NCBI GenBank assembly: GCA_018136815.1
Contig: CM030937.1
Span: 5,350,632 to 5,414,631, forward strand
From: Isochrysis galbana
Lineage: Eukaryota > Haptophyta > Isochrysidales > Isochrysidaceae
DNA length: 64,000 bases
Direction of reading: 5' to 3'
The notes beneath the pieces were generated by a model. That model searched no databases. It was given only the letters and a program-made list of their open reading frames with translations, and was not told the origin of the DNA. Position numbers and translations under genes: made by a program. Below are positions 11,101 to 21,310 of the stretch, piece by piece (the first letter of the stretch is position 1; each line of letters begins with the position of its first letter).

Positions 11101-13356
11101 CAAAGGCCATCGCGCCAACTCACTTGCAGCCCAAGAGGCGCGAGGGATCGCGAAAACTTTGTCACGAGCTCCGCGGCCAGCGCCTTCATGGGTGCAATGT
11201 AGACAATTTTCAGCTTTTCGCGCTGCAGCACGCCGTCCTCAATGCACTGTCCAATCTGACATGTGCATGTGTGCATGCGTAAATCGAGAGCGTCAAGCAG
11301 ATATGGGGAGTAGCTAGAGACGGGAAACATCGAGCACGTCATGCGAATGCACCTCTTCTTGGCCGAAGCCGGTGCATTGAAGGCGCTCGCAGTGCGACCG
11401 GCCCATATGGCATGATTTACCTGCTCACAGATGGCCAAGAGCGCAACATTCGTCTTTCCCGCACCGGTTGGTGCGCAGATGAGCATATTTTCGTGCGAGT
11501 AGAGCGCCGTCTGGGCCACTGCAGACTGTAACTGATTGAGCGTTTGCACGCCTTTGAAGGCGAGCTGTGCGTAGTCGGGGAGCTCCGATATCGGCGTGCG
11601 ACGCCCTTCGTGCCGTTTAGTAGAAGCAGTTGCAGGAACACTGATCTCCTCGTATCTGATTAGGACACACCAACGGACGAGACTTGAGCTATATTGGGGT
11701 CGGGAAGGCTAGAAGGGGCTGAGGGCTACGAGAGTGCTCAGGTGGACTCGTGCTTTGTAATGTGATCAAACAACATAGCCATTGACCTCACCCCTTGTGT
11801 AATGTGCGCGTCGTGCCCTTGGGCAGTGCAGTCGTAAGGCCTTTGGCGGAACCGGACCGCATCGAATTGAGCGTCTGCAACGCCGACGGCGTCGCCGTCG
11901 CTGTCGCCGTCCTTTCTTCCCCTGCTGAAATTATTTCGAGCGCAGGCTCGAACCCTGATTGTGCCAGCCACGTGAGCTGCTCTTCGAGGTCTCTCACGTC
12001 TGCCTCAGTGAGGGCGTCCTCCATACGCCTCGCCTCTTTGGCAAGCCGTCTCTCCTCCTTCCGCTTGGCCTTTCCCGCCGCGATCTCGGAGGCTGAGTTG
12101 AGGGAAACCCCGCACCCATGCTTGCCGTCACCAAGTCCGGCCGCGCCGCCACCAGCTGCCGCAGCGATCGCAGCCTCCGCACGATTGCGTGCAGAGCCAA
12201 ACGCGAGCACGCGCTGCAGTGATGCAACGATAGCAGATCGCTCCGGGAGCGCCGCAGCCACAAGTTCGATGGCACCGAAGCCTAATATGGAAAGCAAGTC
12301 TTCCTGAAGGGTGTCGTCAGACTTTGGCCCGTGCAAAGATGTGAGGATCGTCGCGCAGAGCAGGCTCGCCTCCACGTCTCCCCCGCCACTCGAAGCCACG
12401 TGGGAGGCACAAGCTTCACGAAGCCAAGACAGATTTGCCCCACCGTTCGGAGGCCGCGGGATCCCGCCAGCTGCCGGTGTCGCCGATGGCACCGTAATTG
12501 GAGGAGCCGCCGCCGGCTTGATGGGTCCGAGTGGCGGCGCGGAGACATCTCCATAGTCATCATCCACGTCGTCATTCTCGTTGGGCAGTGCCTCAGCGAG
12601 AGCATCCAACCATTCCTGGCCAAAGGCGGCCAGCGCATTTTCTCCCCGTCCAAATGGCTTCAGGTCAAGGTTGGAGCCGAAATTGTTGGACGACGAGCTT
12701 TGTTGGCTGGCTGCCGATGAATATGCCGATGTGCCACCCGTGGCAGCACCATCGCCTGTAACACGTGGCCGATTTGATTTGAGCCATCGGTGGAGCGGTG
12801 CGTGCGCATCGGCCATCTTACGTAGTGCGTCATCTGTCGGCCCCTCTGTTCCAAAGAGGGCGGCGGCGGCGAGCGAGGCATCGGCGGCGGCGCCTGAGCC
12901 TCCTGCTCGCCCGCTCATCCATGCTCTCGCACGCTGAAGGCGTTTGCGCGCTAAGGCAGGCGTGGGTGGCCCACGCTCCTCCCCCCTTGCATCCTCCGCT
13001 GCCGCAGCCTGCAGGCATCGGAACGCGGTGGCAGCCGCATATTCGAGTTCATCGGGCGGCGCTTCGCCTCCGAGGGCGGCCGAGACGCCAGCTAGGAAGG
13101 AGCGCCAGTGTCTGGCATGGAGAGCGTACCCCGGCGTGGTCTCGGGTAGCCCTTTGCTGAGCTCTGCCCAGCTAAGAGAGTCTCTTCCCACTGGCTGCTC
13201 ACTCTGGGACTGAGAGAGGTTATCCCTCCTCCTGGCAAACCAGCTCGAGAGCTGCGCCGCCTGCTGACGAGGCTCAAAGGCGGAACCATCCTCAGTGAAG
13301 ACGACGCGCAGTAGGCCCGACAGCCGGTGGGAGAGGCTCGACAGGCTCTCGGACAT
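5124..13356 (-). CDS. ASCC3: ASCC3 helicase (activating signal cointegrator complex), 10 exons
   Basis: A Ski2-like superfamily-2 helicase with two cassettes. In animals and yeast it unwinds DNA for AlkB repair and splits collided ribosomes. Exons (minus strand): 13356-11792, 11655-11421, 11255-11124, 11017-10511, 10280-9942, 9792-9628, 9473-9048, 8812-8567, 8434-7355, 7139-5124. Joined, they give 2236 residues, close to the family's usual ~2200. Cassette 1 has [10 protein letters not shown] (about 585), IIDEVHLL (about 693) and [12 protein letters not shown] (about 945). Cassette 2 has [10 protein letters not shown] (about 1450), IIDEIHLL (about 1553) and [12 protein letters not shown]. Sec63-like regions follow each, and the C-terminal beta domain ends [13 protein letters not shown]. 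The cassette 1 sequence ([15 protein letters not shown]) separates it from Brr2. The N-terminal ~520 residues are Ala-rich and poorly ordered. All introns but the first are phase 0. Intron 5 has a GC donor (GCAG|GCAAGC). The start is the ATG at 13356, just downstream of a GA-rich tract. Confidence 0.93.
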
Positions 13357-13500
13357 CGAGGGAGGGAGGGGAGCGAGAGAGAGAGAGCGAGCGAGCGAGG
13401 ACGCGGACGCGAGACGAGCGACGCACAGACTAGTCCAAGACTATTCTTAGCCAGTGGTATGATCTAACTACTCTAGAGCTAGATGAGTAGACCCGGGTTG
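13357..13500. promoter_or_regulatory. Purine-rich tract upstream of ASCC3
   Basis: Immediately upstream of the ASCC3 ATG, the plus strand reads GAGGGAGGGGAGCGAGAGAG-type repeats (about 13360-13405). Similar homopurine/homopyrimidine tracts precede several other genes in this window, which is the only reason to suggest a promoter role. Confidence 0.35.
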
Positions 13501-13725
13501 GGGGTTATAACGACGTAGAAGTGTCACAACCCTCTCTGTTTTCGTTGCCTGGCAAGCCCCGCTCTCTAGGGCGGAAGAAGCCCCGAGAGAATATTTCCAG
13601 AGCGGGATAGCACCTGAGGCATTTTCAAGTATTCCACCGGAAGAATGAAGAAAGAGGATAAAAAAATTGAAGGGGGACATGTGAGCGAGGGCACAGACAG
13701 AGGACAGAGGATCCAGTAGCAGTAG

Positions 13726-13836
13726 CCTAGATGGGAGATACGAGATACAGGATACTGTATCTGGGGGAGGGGCCAGATAAAGCTGTATCTACTGTATCTG
13801 GGGGAGCCCCAGACCAGGATACACACCACTTCTAGG
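13726..13836. mobile_element. Family B MITE, diverged copy
   Basis: Starts CCTAGATGGGAGATACGAG and ends CTTCTAGG. The interior has repeated GTATCTGGGGG in both orientations. No matching flanking duplication is seen, so the copy is older or altered. It lies in the ASCC3 upstream region. Confidence 0.55.
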
Positions 13837-14886
13837 CTTAAAATGGCGATTTTACCATCATAACTGTGCTTCTACTATTAAAATAAGCGTTTTGCGCGTA
13901 CGCCGTACGCCCGTACCCCTCCCCCCTCCCCGTACGCCCCCCACCCCCACCCCCACCCCCCTAGCGCCGCTGGATATGGCCCCCAACCCCAATCCCACCA
14001 GGGCCTCGCGCTTCGGGGCTGCGCGGACGATCGCTGGCGGGCAGCCGCGCGCGCTGCCAGTGAGGCGGGGGCTTCGACGCGACAAACCAATACCCGTTGC
14101 TGCCCATGAGCAGCAGCGGCGGCGGTGCCAGTACGGATGATACGCCGGCGCTTGTGACTGCGATCGCACCGGCAGACGCATTCGTGCCCGCGCCCGCGCG
14201 CGCGCAGCGGCCTTATTCACTGGAGCCCATGCCACAGCCATGACGGATCGAGCATGACCACCGGCTCGAGCCATGCGACGATACGGAAGGGAAACGATCG
14301 GCGGAAGGCGCGGCAGAGATGGCCGGGAGTGACGATGAAATGATGAAATGGCGGGCTGGATCACCTCCTCAGCAGAGGAAGGCGGGAGGAAGGGCTTGGG
14401 CGAGGGCGAGCGCGAGGACGGAGCGCACATGGCTGGGCGATCCGAGATGGATAGGCTGCGACTGAGGGCGTGGAGGGGTTTGGTATTGATGAAGTCTTGA
14501 GAACGAGCGACGAGAACGGAACGAGAACGAGAACGAGAACGACGGACGATGAACGACAGACGACAGTCGGATAGTACCCGATGGACTGACGACACGACAC
14601 CACACTCACGTCAACACTCTCCACTCTTACTTACGTATCCTTATCACGGAGCACGCACAGGAACCTGCTGACAGACCGAACAAGGAAGAGAGATGCCGAC
14701 AAGAGAGCGACGGGGCGACGGACGATCCGACGGGGCGACAGTTACGCACAGGAATATGGAAGGAATCTTTCGAAAACCCTTAAGTGAATTGATGAAGACC
14801 GAAGTAAAACAGCGCCACGATATAAATAATCCAACGGCCAACACCGAGGGGGAATCAGTGATTCGAATCAGGGTCACACAAGGGAG
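13837..14886. other. Non-coding, simple repeats
   Basis: No gene is supported. It contains C-runs (13918-13962), a GAACGA tandem array (about 14510-14550), and a block (14691-14790) that repeats 1431-1535. Long minus-strand ORFs here are Arg/Ser-rich products of the repeats. Confidence 0.4.
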
Positions 14887-15102
14887 CGGTTCCTTGCACC
14901 GGCGATACCTGAACGTGCGACTTAAACTAAAACCGCTAGGAGCACGCAAGGAGGTAAGCCAGGCGAGAGGCAAGGCAGGCGACAAGGGAGGCGAGGGCAA
15001 AGAGGGCGAATGTAGGATGATGCGACGGTGACTAGCCTACAAGGAGGGGACAAAGAAACGCAGACAACTTCTAAAACAGTTAGGCCGATCGCGGATGCGA
15101 CA
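14887..15102. repeat. Dispersed repeat R, copy 1
   Basis: About 215 bp (CGGTTCCTTGCACCGGCGAT at its start, GATCGCGGATGCGACA at its end), closely matched in the same orientation at 23339-23583. In the second copy it abuts copia-type sequence, so it may be part of an LTR retroelement interior. The two copies diverge abruptly after GCGACA. Confidence 0.6.
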
Positions 15103-15284
15103 AGCCAGACAGCCACAGCAGCCAGCTTCCAATTCATGCCTGCAAGGGCAAGGGCCACAGGATCGATGCAGCCGCAGGCAGGGCGCAAGCGGCAGCACGA
15201 CGTGGTACGCGTGGACGCGCCACGCCTCCTGCGCGCGCGCCGCGCCTCCTTCCTACGCGCGCCGCGTAATCCCCCTCCCGGTAT

Positions 15285-15394
15285 TTGGACCGTATTTGTA
15301 TCTAGCACTGTATCTGGCCGTATTTGGGAGTTGACCCAGATACAGCCATATCTACCGTATCTGGGGGGCCGATGGTCCGTATCTCCCATGTAGG
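15285..15394. repeat. Family B MITE fragment
   Basis: Carries the family's GTATTTGG and GTATCTGGGGG motifs and an end reading GTATCTCCCATGTAGG. The left end is not clear. It is followed by a short AGTAGCC tandem repeat (15398-15416). Confidence 0.45.
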
Positions 15395-15840
15395 CCCAGT
15401 AGCCAGTAGCCAGTAGGTGGCCATAATGCCTAACTTAGGGGTCAATGAAAATTATATACCTAAATAAACGAGAGGGGTGTGACAAAAAAGGGAACCTCTA
15501 GTTGCACCTTCTTCTGGGTCAGGACGATGGTCGATGTTGATTGTGATTGATTGCGGCTCAGCTCATGCCAAGAGGCAAGAGGCAGAGTCTGAGGCTGAGG
15601 ATGAGGGATGAGGATGACCGACGGGCACCCCGGAGGGGAGTTGGAGCCCGAGGGGGAGGGCACGAGCACGAGGCGCCTCCCCCATTTGAACTAAGTATAA
15701 ACGTAGTTGTGTTGTGGGTCACCTATGACGGGTGTTACCTGTTACCTGTCTCTAGCTCTACTCCTAGGGCCAGCTCTAATACAATATTGTACTACATGCA
15801 GGATTTTTAGAGTTGGAAGTGGAGGGCGGGCGCGACCGGG

Positions 15841-17049
15841 ATGTCCGCCGGCTGGGCGCACGCCGCGCTGCTCACAGGCGCTCTCGTCTTCAGCGGTTAC
15901 AACCTGGTGATCTCGCGGTGCCTCAGCTCGAATGAGATCAGCCCGCTCGCCTTCAGCCTCGCCAGAGAGCTTGTCTCAATTGTCGTCATGTACGGCGCGG
16001 CCTCACTGCTCGAGCGGCCGCTCCGCTGGCCGAGCGGATCACACCAGCTCTTCCGTTTCGGCGTGCTCGGCTGCCTGCTCGCGGCGTTCCAGCTGTGCTT
16101 CACCGTAGGGATCGCACTGACCGACGCGATGACCGCCGCAGTCTTCCAGTGCATCCAGCCCACTACTGCTGCGCTGCTCAGCACTCTCACGTGCTCCGAA
16201 AGGCTTTTGCCCTCCAAAGTGGCCGCAGCTCTGTTCGCCGGTGCAGGCGTGGCGTTGATCGAACTCAACCCTGCTACCCGCGCAGCTCCGGACGCATCGC
16301 ATGATTCAGGCACAGGCTCGGGCTCAGAGGCCTCGCCGGCCTATTTCACACGGACAGCAGGATGCGTGCTCCTCTTCCTGCAAGGTGTAGGCATAGCGTC
16401 CTACTGTCTTGTGCAAAAGACGCTCGTGTGCGAGCCCTCCGCTGCGCACACGCCTTCCAATCTGCACGCAGAGTTGTATGAGCATGACTCCGATGCCCCC
16501 TTCCTGGCCGCTGATGCTGTGGCCCCGTCCAGGCGCATGCATCTGCCCAACAGTCAGCGCCCTCCGGTCCGAGAGGGTGGCTATGCCGCGCTGACCGCCA
16601 CAGCGCACGCATACTGCGCATCCACAGGGGTGCTGATCCTCGCTGCGGTGATCGACACTGCGCTTCACTTCGAGTCACCACCGCCTTTGTCCCGTGCCCA
16701 GCTGGCTGCTTTTGTATCAACCCCGTTGCCCTCGATCGCGCTCTTGTACGCCGTCTTCTTGGCGTCACTTGTGGGATACTCGCTTGGTACGTGGGCCAAC
16801 AAGCGACTTGACGCGTCGACAGTAGTATTGTACAACGCAGTTCAGCCCCCGCTGACAGCCATTCTAGGCTTCGTCGCTGGGGTGCGTGAAAGACAGTTCG
16901 GCGCATATGAAGCAAGCGGCACCACACTCGTCATGCTGGCCGTCATCATCAGCACACGTGCGCAGAGCGGCATTAGCGACCCTCGATGCCCCGAGAGAAG
17001 AGAGCGTAGAGCTGCGCGACAAGAAGAAGACCGCGAGCATTCACTTTAA
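15841..17049 (+). CDS. Drug/metabolite transporter (EamA-type) membrane protein
   Basis: A 402-residue single-exon gene starting at the ATG at 15841. It shows the two-fold EamA pattern of the DMT superfamily: a first set of hydrophobic helices (about residues 5-150, including FQCIQPTTAALLSTLTCSERL, the typical helix 3-4 region), a long polar loop (about 150-230), and a second set (about 235-380) with the equivalent VVLYNAVQPPLTAILGF. Members export or exchange metabolites, amino acids or nucleotide sugars across plasma, Golgi or plastid membranes. The substrate cannot be read from the sequence. The tail (about 380-402) is basic, then acidic, and cytosolic in character. The upstream block near 15630-15700 matches the repeat end at 991. 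Neighbours are repeats only. Confidence 0.85.
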   Translation: MSAGWAHAALLTGALVFSGYNLVISRCLSSNEISPLAFSLARELVSIVVMYGAASLLERPLRWPSGSHQLFRFGVLGCLLAAFQLCFTVGIALTDAMTAAVFQCIQPTTAALLSTLTCSERLLPSKVAAALFAGAGVALIELNPATRAAPDASHDSGTGSGSEASPAYFTRTAGCVLLFLQGVGIASYCLVQKTLVCEPSAAHTPSNLHAELYEHDSDAPFLAADAVAPSRRMHLPNSQRPPVREGGYAALTATAHAYCASTGVLILAAVIDTALHFESPPPLSRAQLAAFVSTPLPSIALLYAVFLASLVGYSLGTWANKRLDASTVVLYNAVQPPLTAILGFVAGVRERQFGAYEASGTTLVMLAVIISTRAQSGISDPRCPERRERRAARQEEDREHSL

Positions 17050-17612
17050 CGAACATGTATATGCCACACTTGACACACCTGCTCTTGCTGAGGCTTGCTT
17101 GTGACCTTGCTATCTGTAAGGTTTCAACTTGCAACTTGCTTGGCGTGTACGGCTCTTGCTCTTGGGGACAGCACAAATTTTGTGATGTGCCTTTTTCTGC
17201 CTTTTCCCCTTTTGTGGGGCTTTTCCATACGTCTTGATATTGCGGTGTGGCGTAAGCAGCGAGTGTAGGCACTTAACGATGGTAATTGTTTCCCAAACTA
17301 GCTGGAGTTGTGGCGCAACATTTATGCTGAAGAGGCTTGTGGCATCGTGGCGCGTAGCTCGCACAACGCAAGCTGGCGTTGGCGCTGTTGGATAGCTTGT
17401 AGCTTGGCTATGGTCTAGCAGCCAACAATACCAAGCAATTGTTGCGATGCTTTACGGGGGTAGGCATATGCATATGCACATGTATATACCAAGCTATCGC
17501 CAAACCGTCGACGTCGACGGCGAGCGAGAAGCCGGCGTGGCGCGCGCCGGCACAACTTTGAGCGAATTATCGCCACAAGTATTGGCCCCCGGCCCTGGCC
17601 CTAGAGGGGGGT
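17050..17612. other. Non-coding, no gene seen
   Basis: The 3' flank of the transporter gene. It is T-rich with TTGC-rich wording (for example CTTGCTT) and a CATATGCATATGCACATG microsatellite near 17466. No supportable ORF. Confidence 0.5.
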
Positions 17613-17625
17613 TTAAGCGGAAAGG

Positions 17626-18023
17626 GAGTACAACCTACTTTTATAAGTGGGGGTCAAATAGTGGCTCAAGGGCGAGGAGAGTATCCCAGGTGGCGCAGGC
17701 TACTCGAGGAAAGGGAGGACCGCTCACGGCGCGAGCTGGTAAGGGCGCCGTTGGAGTTGCTCCCCCCCCCCCCCCCGGTGCTTTTCCCTGGTGAGTCGGC
17801 CGACGTAGGTCGGTTCGCCTTACTGGGTTTTCACCCACTGTACCTTGTGGGGGGTTGGAATGGGAGCCGGGGGTGTGCGAGGGGGGAGATGTGGAGGGGT
17901 GCATAGGTGTATGTATCTGTGGCAGCAACATGCGTCGAGGCGTACGGGCAGGTGCGCTGAGGGTTGTCGTGTTAGTACCACAGCTAGTGAGAGTAGTGGT
18001 ACTAACGCTCAGTTATATTATTA
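17626..18023 (+). mobile_element. Retroposon (family A) with 3' hairpin and ATT tail
   Basis: Flanked by the perfect 13-bp duplication TTAAGCGGAAAGG (17613-17625 and 18024-18036). The 5' end reads TACAACCTACTTTTATAAGT. The 3' end has a stem-loop (GTTAGTACCAC ... GTGGTACTAAC, about 17971-18006) followed by a (ATT)3 tail. Duplications of variable length plus a microsatellite tail indicate target-primed reverse transcription. It contains no credible ORF, so it is non-autonomous, a SINE or internally deleted LINE derivative. Related copies are at 22225-23165, 46020-46985 and 54742-57592. The same 3' end terminates the LINE remnant at 5005. Confidence 0.8.
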
Positions 18024-18036
18024 TTAAGCGGAAAGG

Positions 18037-18600
18037 AGAGTGAGTTTGAGTTTGGGGCAAGGACGTTGGACGTTGACGTTGGCGAGTCCCCGGAGGAAAA
18101 GAATCCTATAGTAGCAATAGTGGGCATCTTCAAGAGTTTTTTTACCTACTACTAGTCTACTACTCCCTCTCCCTTGCTTGACCCCCCCACCCCCAGCGTC
18201 CACCGTGCAAGTGCAAAGTGAACTAAGTCGTCAAAAATCAAAAACAAAAACTTTTCAAAAACTCTCAAATTTTTCCTCGCGCCCCGTTCCCCGCGCCGCG
18301 TGACGCGTGAACGCGTGAACGCGAAAGGCACCCCGCGGTTGCGGTTGCGCCGCGAATACGCCCGACTCGCGGCGCGCGACAATGAACACCCGTCAGATAC
18401 GCCCCCCCCCCCCCCCCCCCCCCCCACCCCCCCACCCTCAAAAGTGAACGCGCGTATTTTTTTACCACCTACTTCACTTGTACCACGAGCGTCGGTCCCC
18501 TTCTCAACTTGCGCAGTCTCATTCCTTATTCCGCCGCTCGAACACCAAAAAAAAATAGAGCAAAAAGAGGTCGGGCGGGCCAACGGCGCCGTCCCTCTTC
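18037..18600. other. Non-coding with C-runs
   Basis: No gene seen. It contains a long poly-C run (about 18403-18433). It leads into the GA tract upstream of B9D2. Confidence 0.5.
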
Positions 18601-18603
18601 GAG

Positions 18604-18615
18604 CAGAGAGGGAAG

Positions 18616-18652
<37 letters not shown>

Positions 18653-18716
18653 CAGAGGCAGAGGGAGAGGGAGAGAGAGGCAGAGGGAGAGAGGGGGGGA
18701 GGGTTGAGGGTGCGAG
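18604..18716. promoter_or_regulatory. GA tract upstream of B9D2
   Basis: A nearly pure purine tract with (GA)n at about 18618-18650 ends 22 bp before the B9D2 start codon. It matches the pattern of homopurine tracts at other gene starts here. Regulatory function is inferred from position only. Confidence 0.35.
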
Positions 18717-18737
18717 AAGGACAGGTTAGAAGGTGAG

Positions 18738-19294
18738 ATGGCGGAGCTGCACCTTGTGGGCCAGCTGCTAGGCGGCGGCGGCTTCCAGCTCAACAACCTC
18801 TTCTGCAAGTTTACTATCGAGGCGGGTGCCAACTTCCGGCTGCTGCAGGGACTCACCACGGGTCAGACGCATTGCGACTATCCGAATGTGCGCGCCGGGC
18901 CAAGTGGGGTCCAGCGGGGAAGAGGACGGACGTCACCTGTCACCTTTCACGCTCCGGCGAGCTGGAGTTACCTAACTTTGCCTGGCAATACCTCCCTCCT
19001 CAGGCGGACGAACCTGCCGTGTGGGCGCACCCGATCGATGTGCACTGGTCACTCAAAGGCATCGATGGCTGGCCAAAGCTACTCATCGAGGTGTGGGGAG
19101 TCGATCAGTTCGGAAGATGCGAGCTAGGTGTGCGCACTTCTGCTATGTGAGGCCATACAGCGTACCAAGCCATAAGTTTGTCTTGACACGTTCATGGAGG
19201 CCATGTCGCTCAATCTTACTGTCCTCGTTACTTTGCCCGGTGCACAGCGGGATACGGCTGCTGTATGGTGCCGACGCATGCCGGGACGCACGAG
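18738..19294 (+). CDS. B9D2: B9 domain protein 2 (ciliary transition zone), 3' part lost in gap
   Basis: B9D2 works with B9D1 and MKS1 in the tectonic complex at the ciliary transition zone. Exon 1 (18738-18887) encodes 50 residues, MAELHLVGQLLGG to CDYPN. Exon 2 (19004-19127) encodes ADEPAVWAHPIDVHWSLKG through FGRCEL. Exon 3 starts at 19249 after GTGCACAG and reads GYGCCMVPTHAGTHE before entering the N gap. Each segment aligns without a break to the B9 domain (WxHPID, GWP, FGRC, GYG, GTH). The last ~70 residues of the usual ~175 are not seen. They lie in the gap or in unrecognised sequence just beyond it (19395-19600). Introns are 116 bp (phase 0) and 121 bp (phase 1). Its presence implies a flagellated cell. 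Confidence 0.9.
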
Positions 19295-19394
19295 NNNNNN
19301 NNNNNNNNNNNNNNNNNNNNNNNNNNNNNNNNNNNNNNNNNNNNNNNNNNNNNNNNNNNNNNNNNNNNNNNNNNNNNNNNNNNNNNNNNNNNNN
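19295..19394. other. Assembly gap (100 N)
   Basis: Exactly 100 Ns, the conventional placeholder for a gap of unknown size. It interrupts the 3' half of B9D2. Confidence 1.
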
Positions 19395-19606
19395 CGCTCC
19401 GCACCCAAACGAGAAAGGAAATGTGCTCGAGCATTCGTACGCGACGCAAAATGGTGCCGGATGATTTTGATCGGTCAGTGCCTCCACACCATCTCTTCAC
19501 CGTCGCGTGCGCAGATTCTTTGTGGGATTGCGGAGGCAGGGTACACGGTGCTTTGGTAAAACAAAGGCCACAAATGTGAGCCAGAGCACCCTTGTCACCA
19601 CCGCTT

Positions 19607-20043
19607 TCATGACACGTCTTTGTTGAGGGCTAGACCCATTGCGTTGAGCTGCGCTTCAAACCTGTGGAAGAGCACACAAGAGCTTAGGAGTAAGTCACGT
19701 CGAGCGATGAGCACGCTGGATTGGGAAACTCATCGGCACCCTGGATGCCGATGGCTCTTTGGCGGAGAGGAACTACTCACTCAGCAGCCTCCTGCGTCAA
19801 GAACGCCTTCATCCTCGCCTTCCGGTTGATGATGGTCTCAGTGTTGGCAAGCTCGGCCTCCTGCCTGAATTGACGCGTGGCGTGCAGCTGCTGCGAGGTG
19901 GCATCGAGCTTCTCGCGAGACTTGGCCCAGTGTGCGACCTGCGCAGTTCGGTTCTGTGCCTTCTGCTCGGAAGTAAGGTCCGCGAGTCGCTGCTCGCGCT
20001 CGACGTATCGACGCACGTTGAGCGGTTCCCACTGACCCCCCAT
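19607..20043 (-). CDS. CFAP141-like small axonemal protein
   Basis: Two exons (20043-19781 and 19661-19607; donor GA|GTGAGT, acceptor CTTCCACAG) join in frame to 105 residues. It starts [13 protein letters not shown], has a long charged helix (about 20-85), and ends [19 protein letters not shown]. The final motif, an acidic helix then a [YF]E-x-x-L-x-x-G-L-A signature, and the length (~100) fit CFAP141/C1orf189, an inner protein of ciliary doublet microtubules. The assignment rests on this motif and size, so another small microtubule inner protein is possible. The frame upstream of the ATG is only an Arg-Glu product of the CT microsatellite and is not counted. It converges on B9D2, another cilium gene, across the gap. 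Confidence 0.6.
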
Positions 20044-20073
20044 TGCTGCCTCGCGCTGCCTTCCTCCCACCGC

Positions 20074-20080
20074 CTCTCTC

Positions 20081-20179
<99 letters not shown>

Positions 20180-20210
20180 ATCTCTCTCTCTCAAAATCTC
20201 TCTCCCTCCC
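20074..20210. repeat. (TC)n microsatellite upstream of the CFAP141-like gene
   Basis: About 100 bp of uninterrupted CT dinucleotides (20083-20176) plus flanking CT-rich sequence, starting 30 bp upstream of the minus-strand start at 20043. It may form triplex or affect the promoter, and it is a likely source of length polymorphism. Confidence 0.9.
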
Positions 20211-20276
20211 TCCCTCCTATCCTCCGCCTCCCTCCTCTCAACGGTGCTGTGAGAGACCAGCAGAACAGCCCATCTA

Positions 20277-21130
20277 GAGTAAAGTAAACTATTCTAGAGT
20301 AGAGCCCTAGAGTTGAGTACTCTAGAGTAGAGACTTTACTGTGGTAGAGTAGAAGGAATTCACGTTCTACTTTCTATGGAGTTGGAAAAGTCTTGCGGCT
20401 CACTTGTGAAGTATCTCTTCTACTCTAAGTCTCTAGGAGTAAAAGTACACTCGAGTAGAGTAATTGTATTGTAGAGTAGGAGTAGTGCGTAGCCGGTTGG
20501 GCGAATCGCAGCGATAGCATCCTCCCCGGGAAGAGCGGAGAAGGAGAGCGAGGAGCGCGAGGAGAGAGACGAGGAGAGGCGAAAGAAAGAAGAAAAGGAA
20601 AGAGGAGTAGGCGGAAGGAGATTTCCAAGAAGAGAGGGCACAAAGTGTAGAAGATGCTCTGAGCAACAAAGAGAGGGCGATGGGTGGGCTGGAGATGGAG
20701 AGAGAAGAGATTTCTTTATGGCAGAGAGAGGAAGCAGAGGGAGGGAGAGATGGATAGAGGGACCTCGGCAGCGAGTGAGAGAGCGAGCGTGCGAGAGAGA
20801 TGGTGGAGTGATACAGAAGAGAATGAGGGCAGATATAGGAGAGAGAGATAGAAGAGAGAGGGGGGAGGGAGAGAGTTTGACAGAGAGAGATACAGAGAGA
20901 ACAGAGAGAGAGAGAAGAAGAGAGAGGGGGGGGGGGAGGGAGGGAGAGAGAGAGGGGGGGGGGAGGGGGGGAGGGAGAGAGACAGAGTGGATTCGGCACC
21001 GTCAGAAATACGGGAGGAAAGAGCGTCAAGTGGAGGGGGAATAAAGGGGAGATAAAGGGGGGGGGGGAGGGGGGGGAGCAGCCGCGCCGCACGTACCTCA
21101 AGAGTACGAGAAGAAGGGAGGGAAAGACTT
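20277..21130. repeat. TCTAGAGTAGAG repeats and purine-rich spacer
   Basis: 20277-20500 is built from direct and inverted copies of TCTAGAGTAGAG, a possible decayed MITE; a similar patch is at 59455-59520. From 20530 to 21110 the plus strand is almost all purine (GAGAGA and GGGAGG). No gene is supported. The long Ser/Leu/Pro frames on the minus strand are translations of this tract. Confidence 0.6.
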
Positions 21131-21310
21131 GTGAACAAAGTAAGGATGTCTGGCGCCTTCCCTGCTTGTTCCTCCTCTCTCTCTCCTTCTCTTCTCCCTC
21201 TCTCTCACATCTCTCTGCTCTCTCTCTCTCTCTCTCTCTCCCTCCCTCCCTCCCTCCCTCCCTCCCTCGCTTTCTCCCCCTCCGCCGCCACTTCCATCGC
21301 CGCCATCACC

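Noticed and set aside
13858..14595. 245-codon minus-strand ORF
   Set aside because: Its composition is dictated by GAACGA and poly-C repeats, with no family features and no conserved exon signals.
20043..20194. Arg-Glu repeat ORFs (RERERER) on the minus strand
   Set aside because: Pure translation of the CT/GA microsatellite. The real CFAP141-like start is the ATG at 20043.
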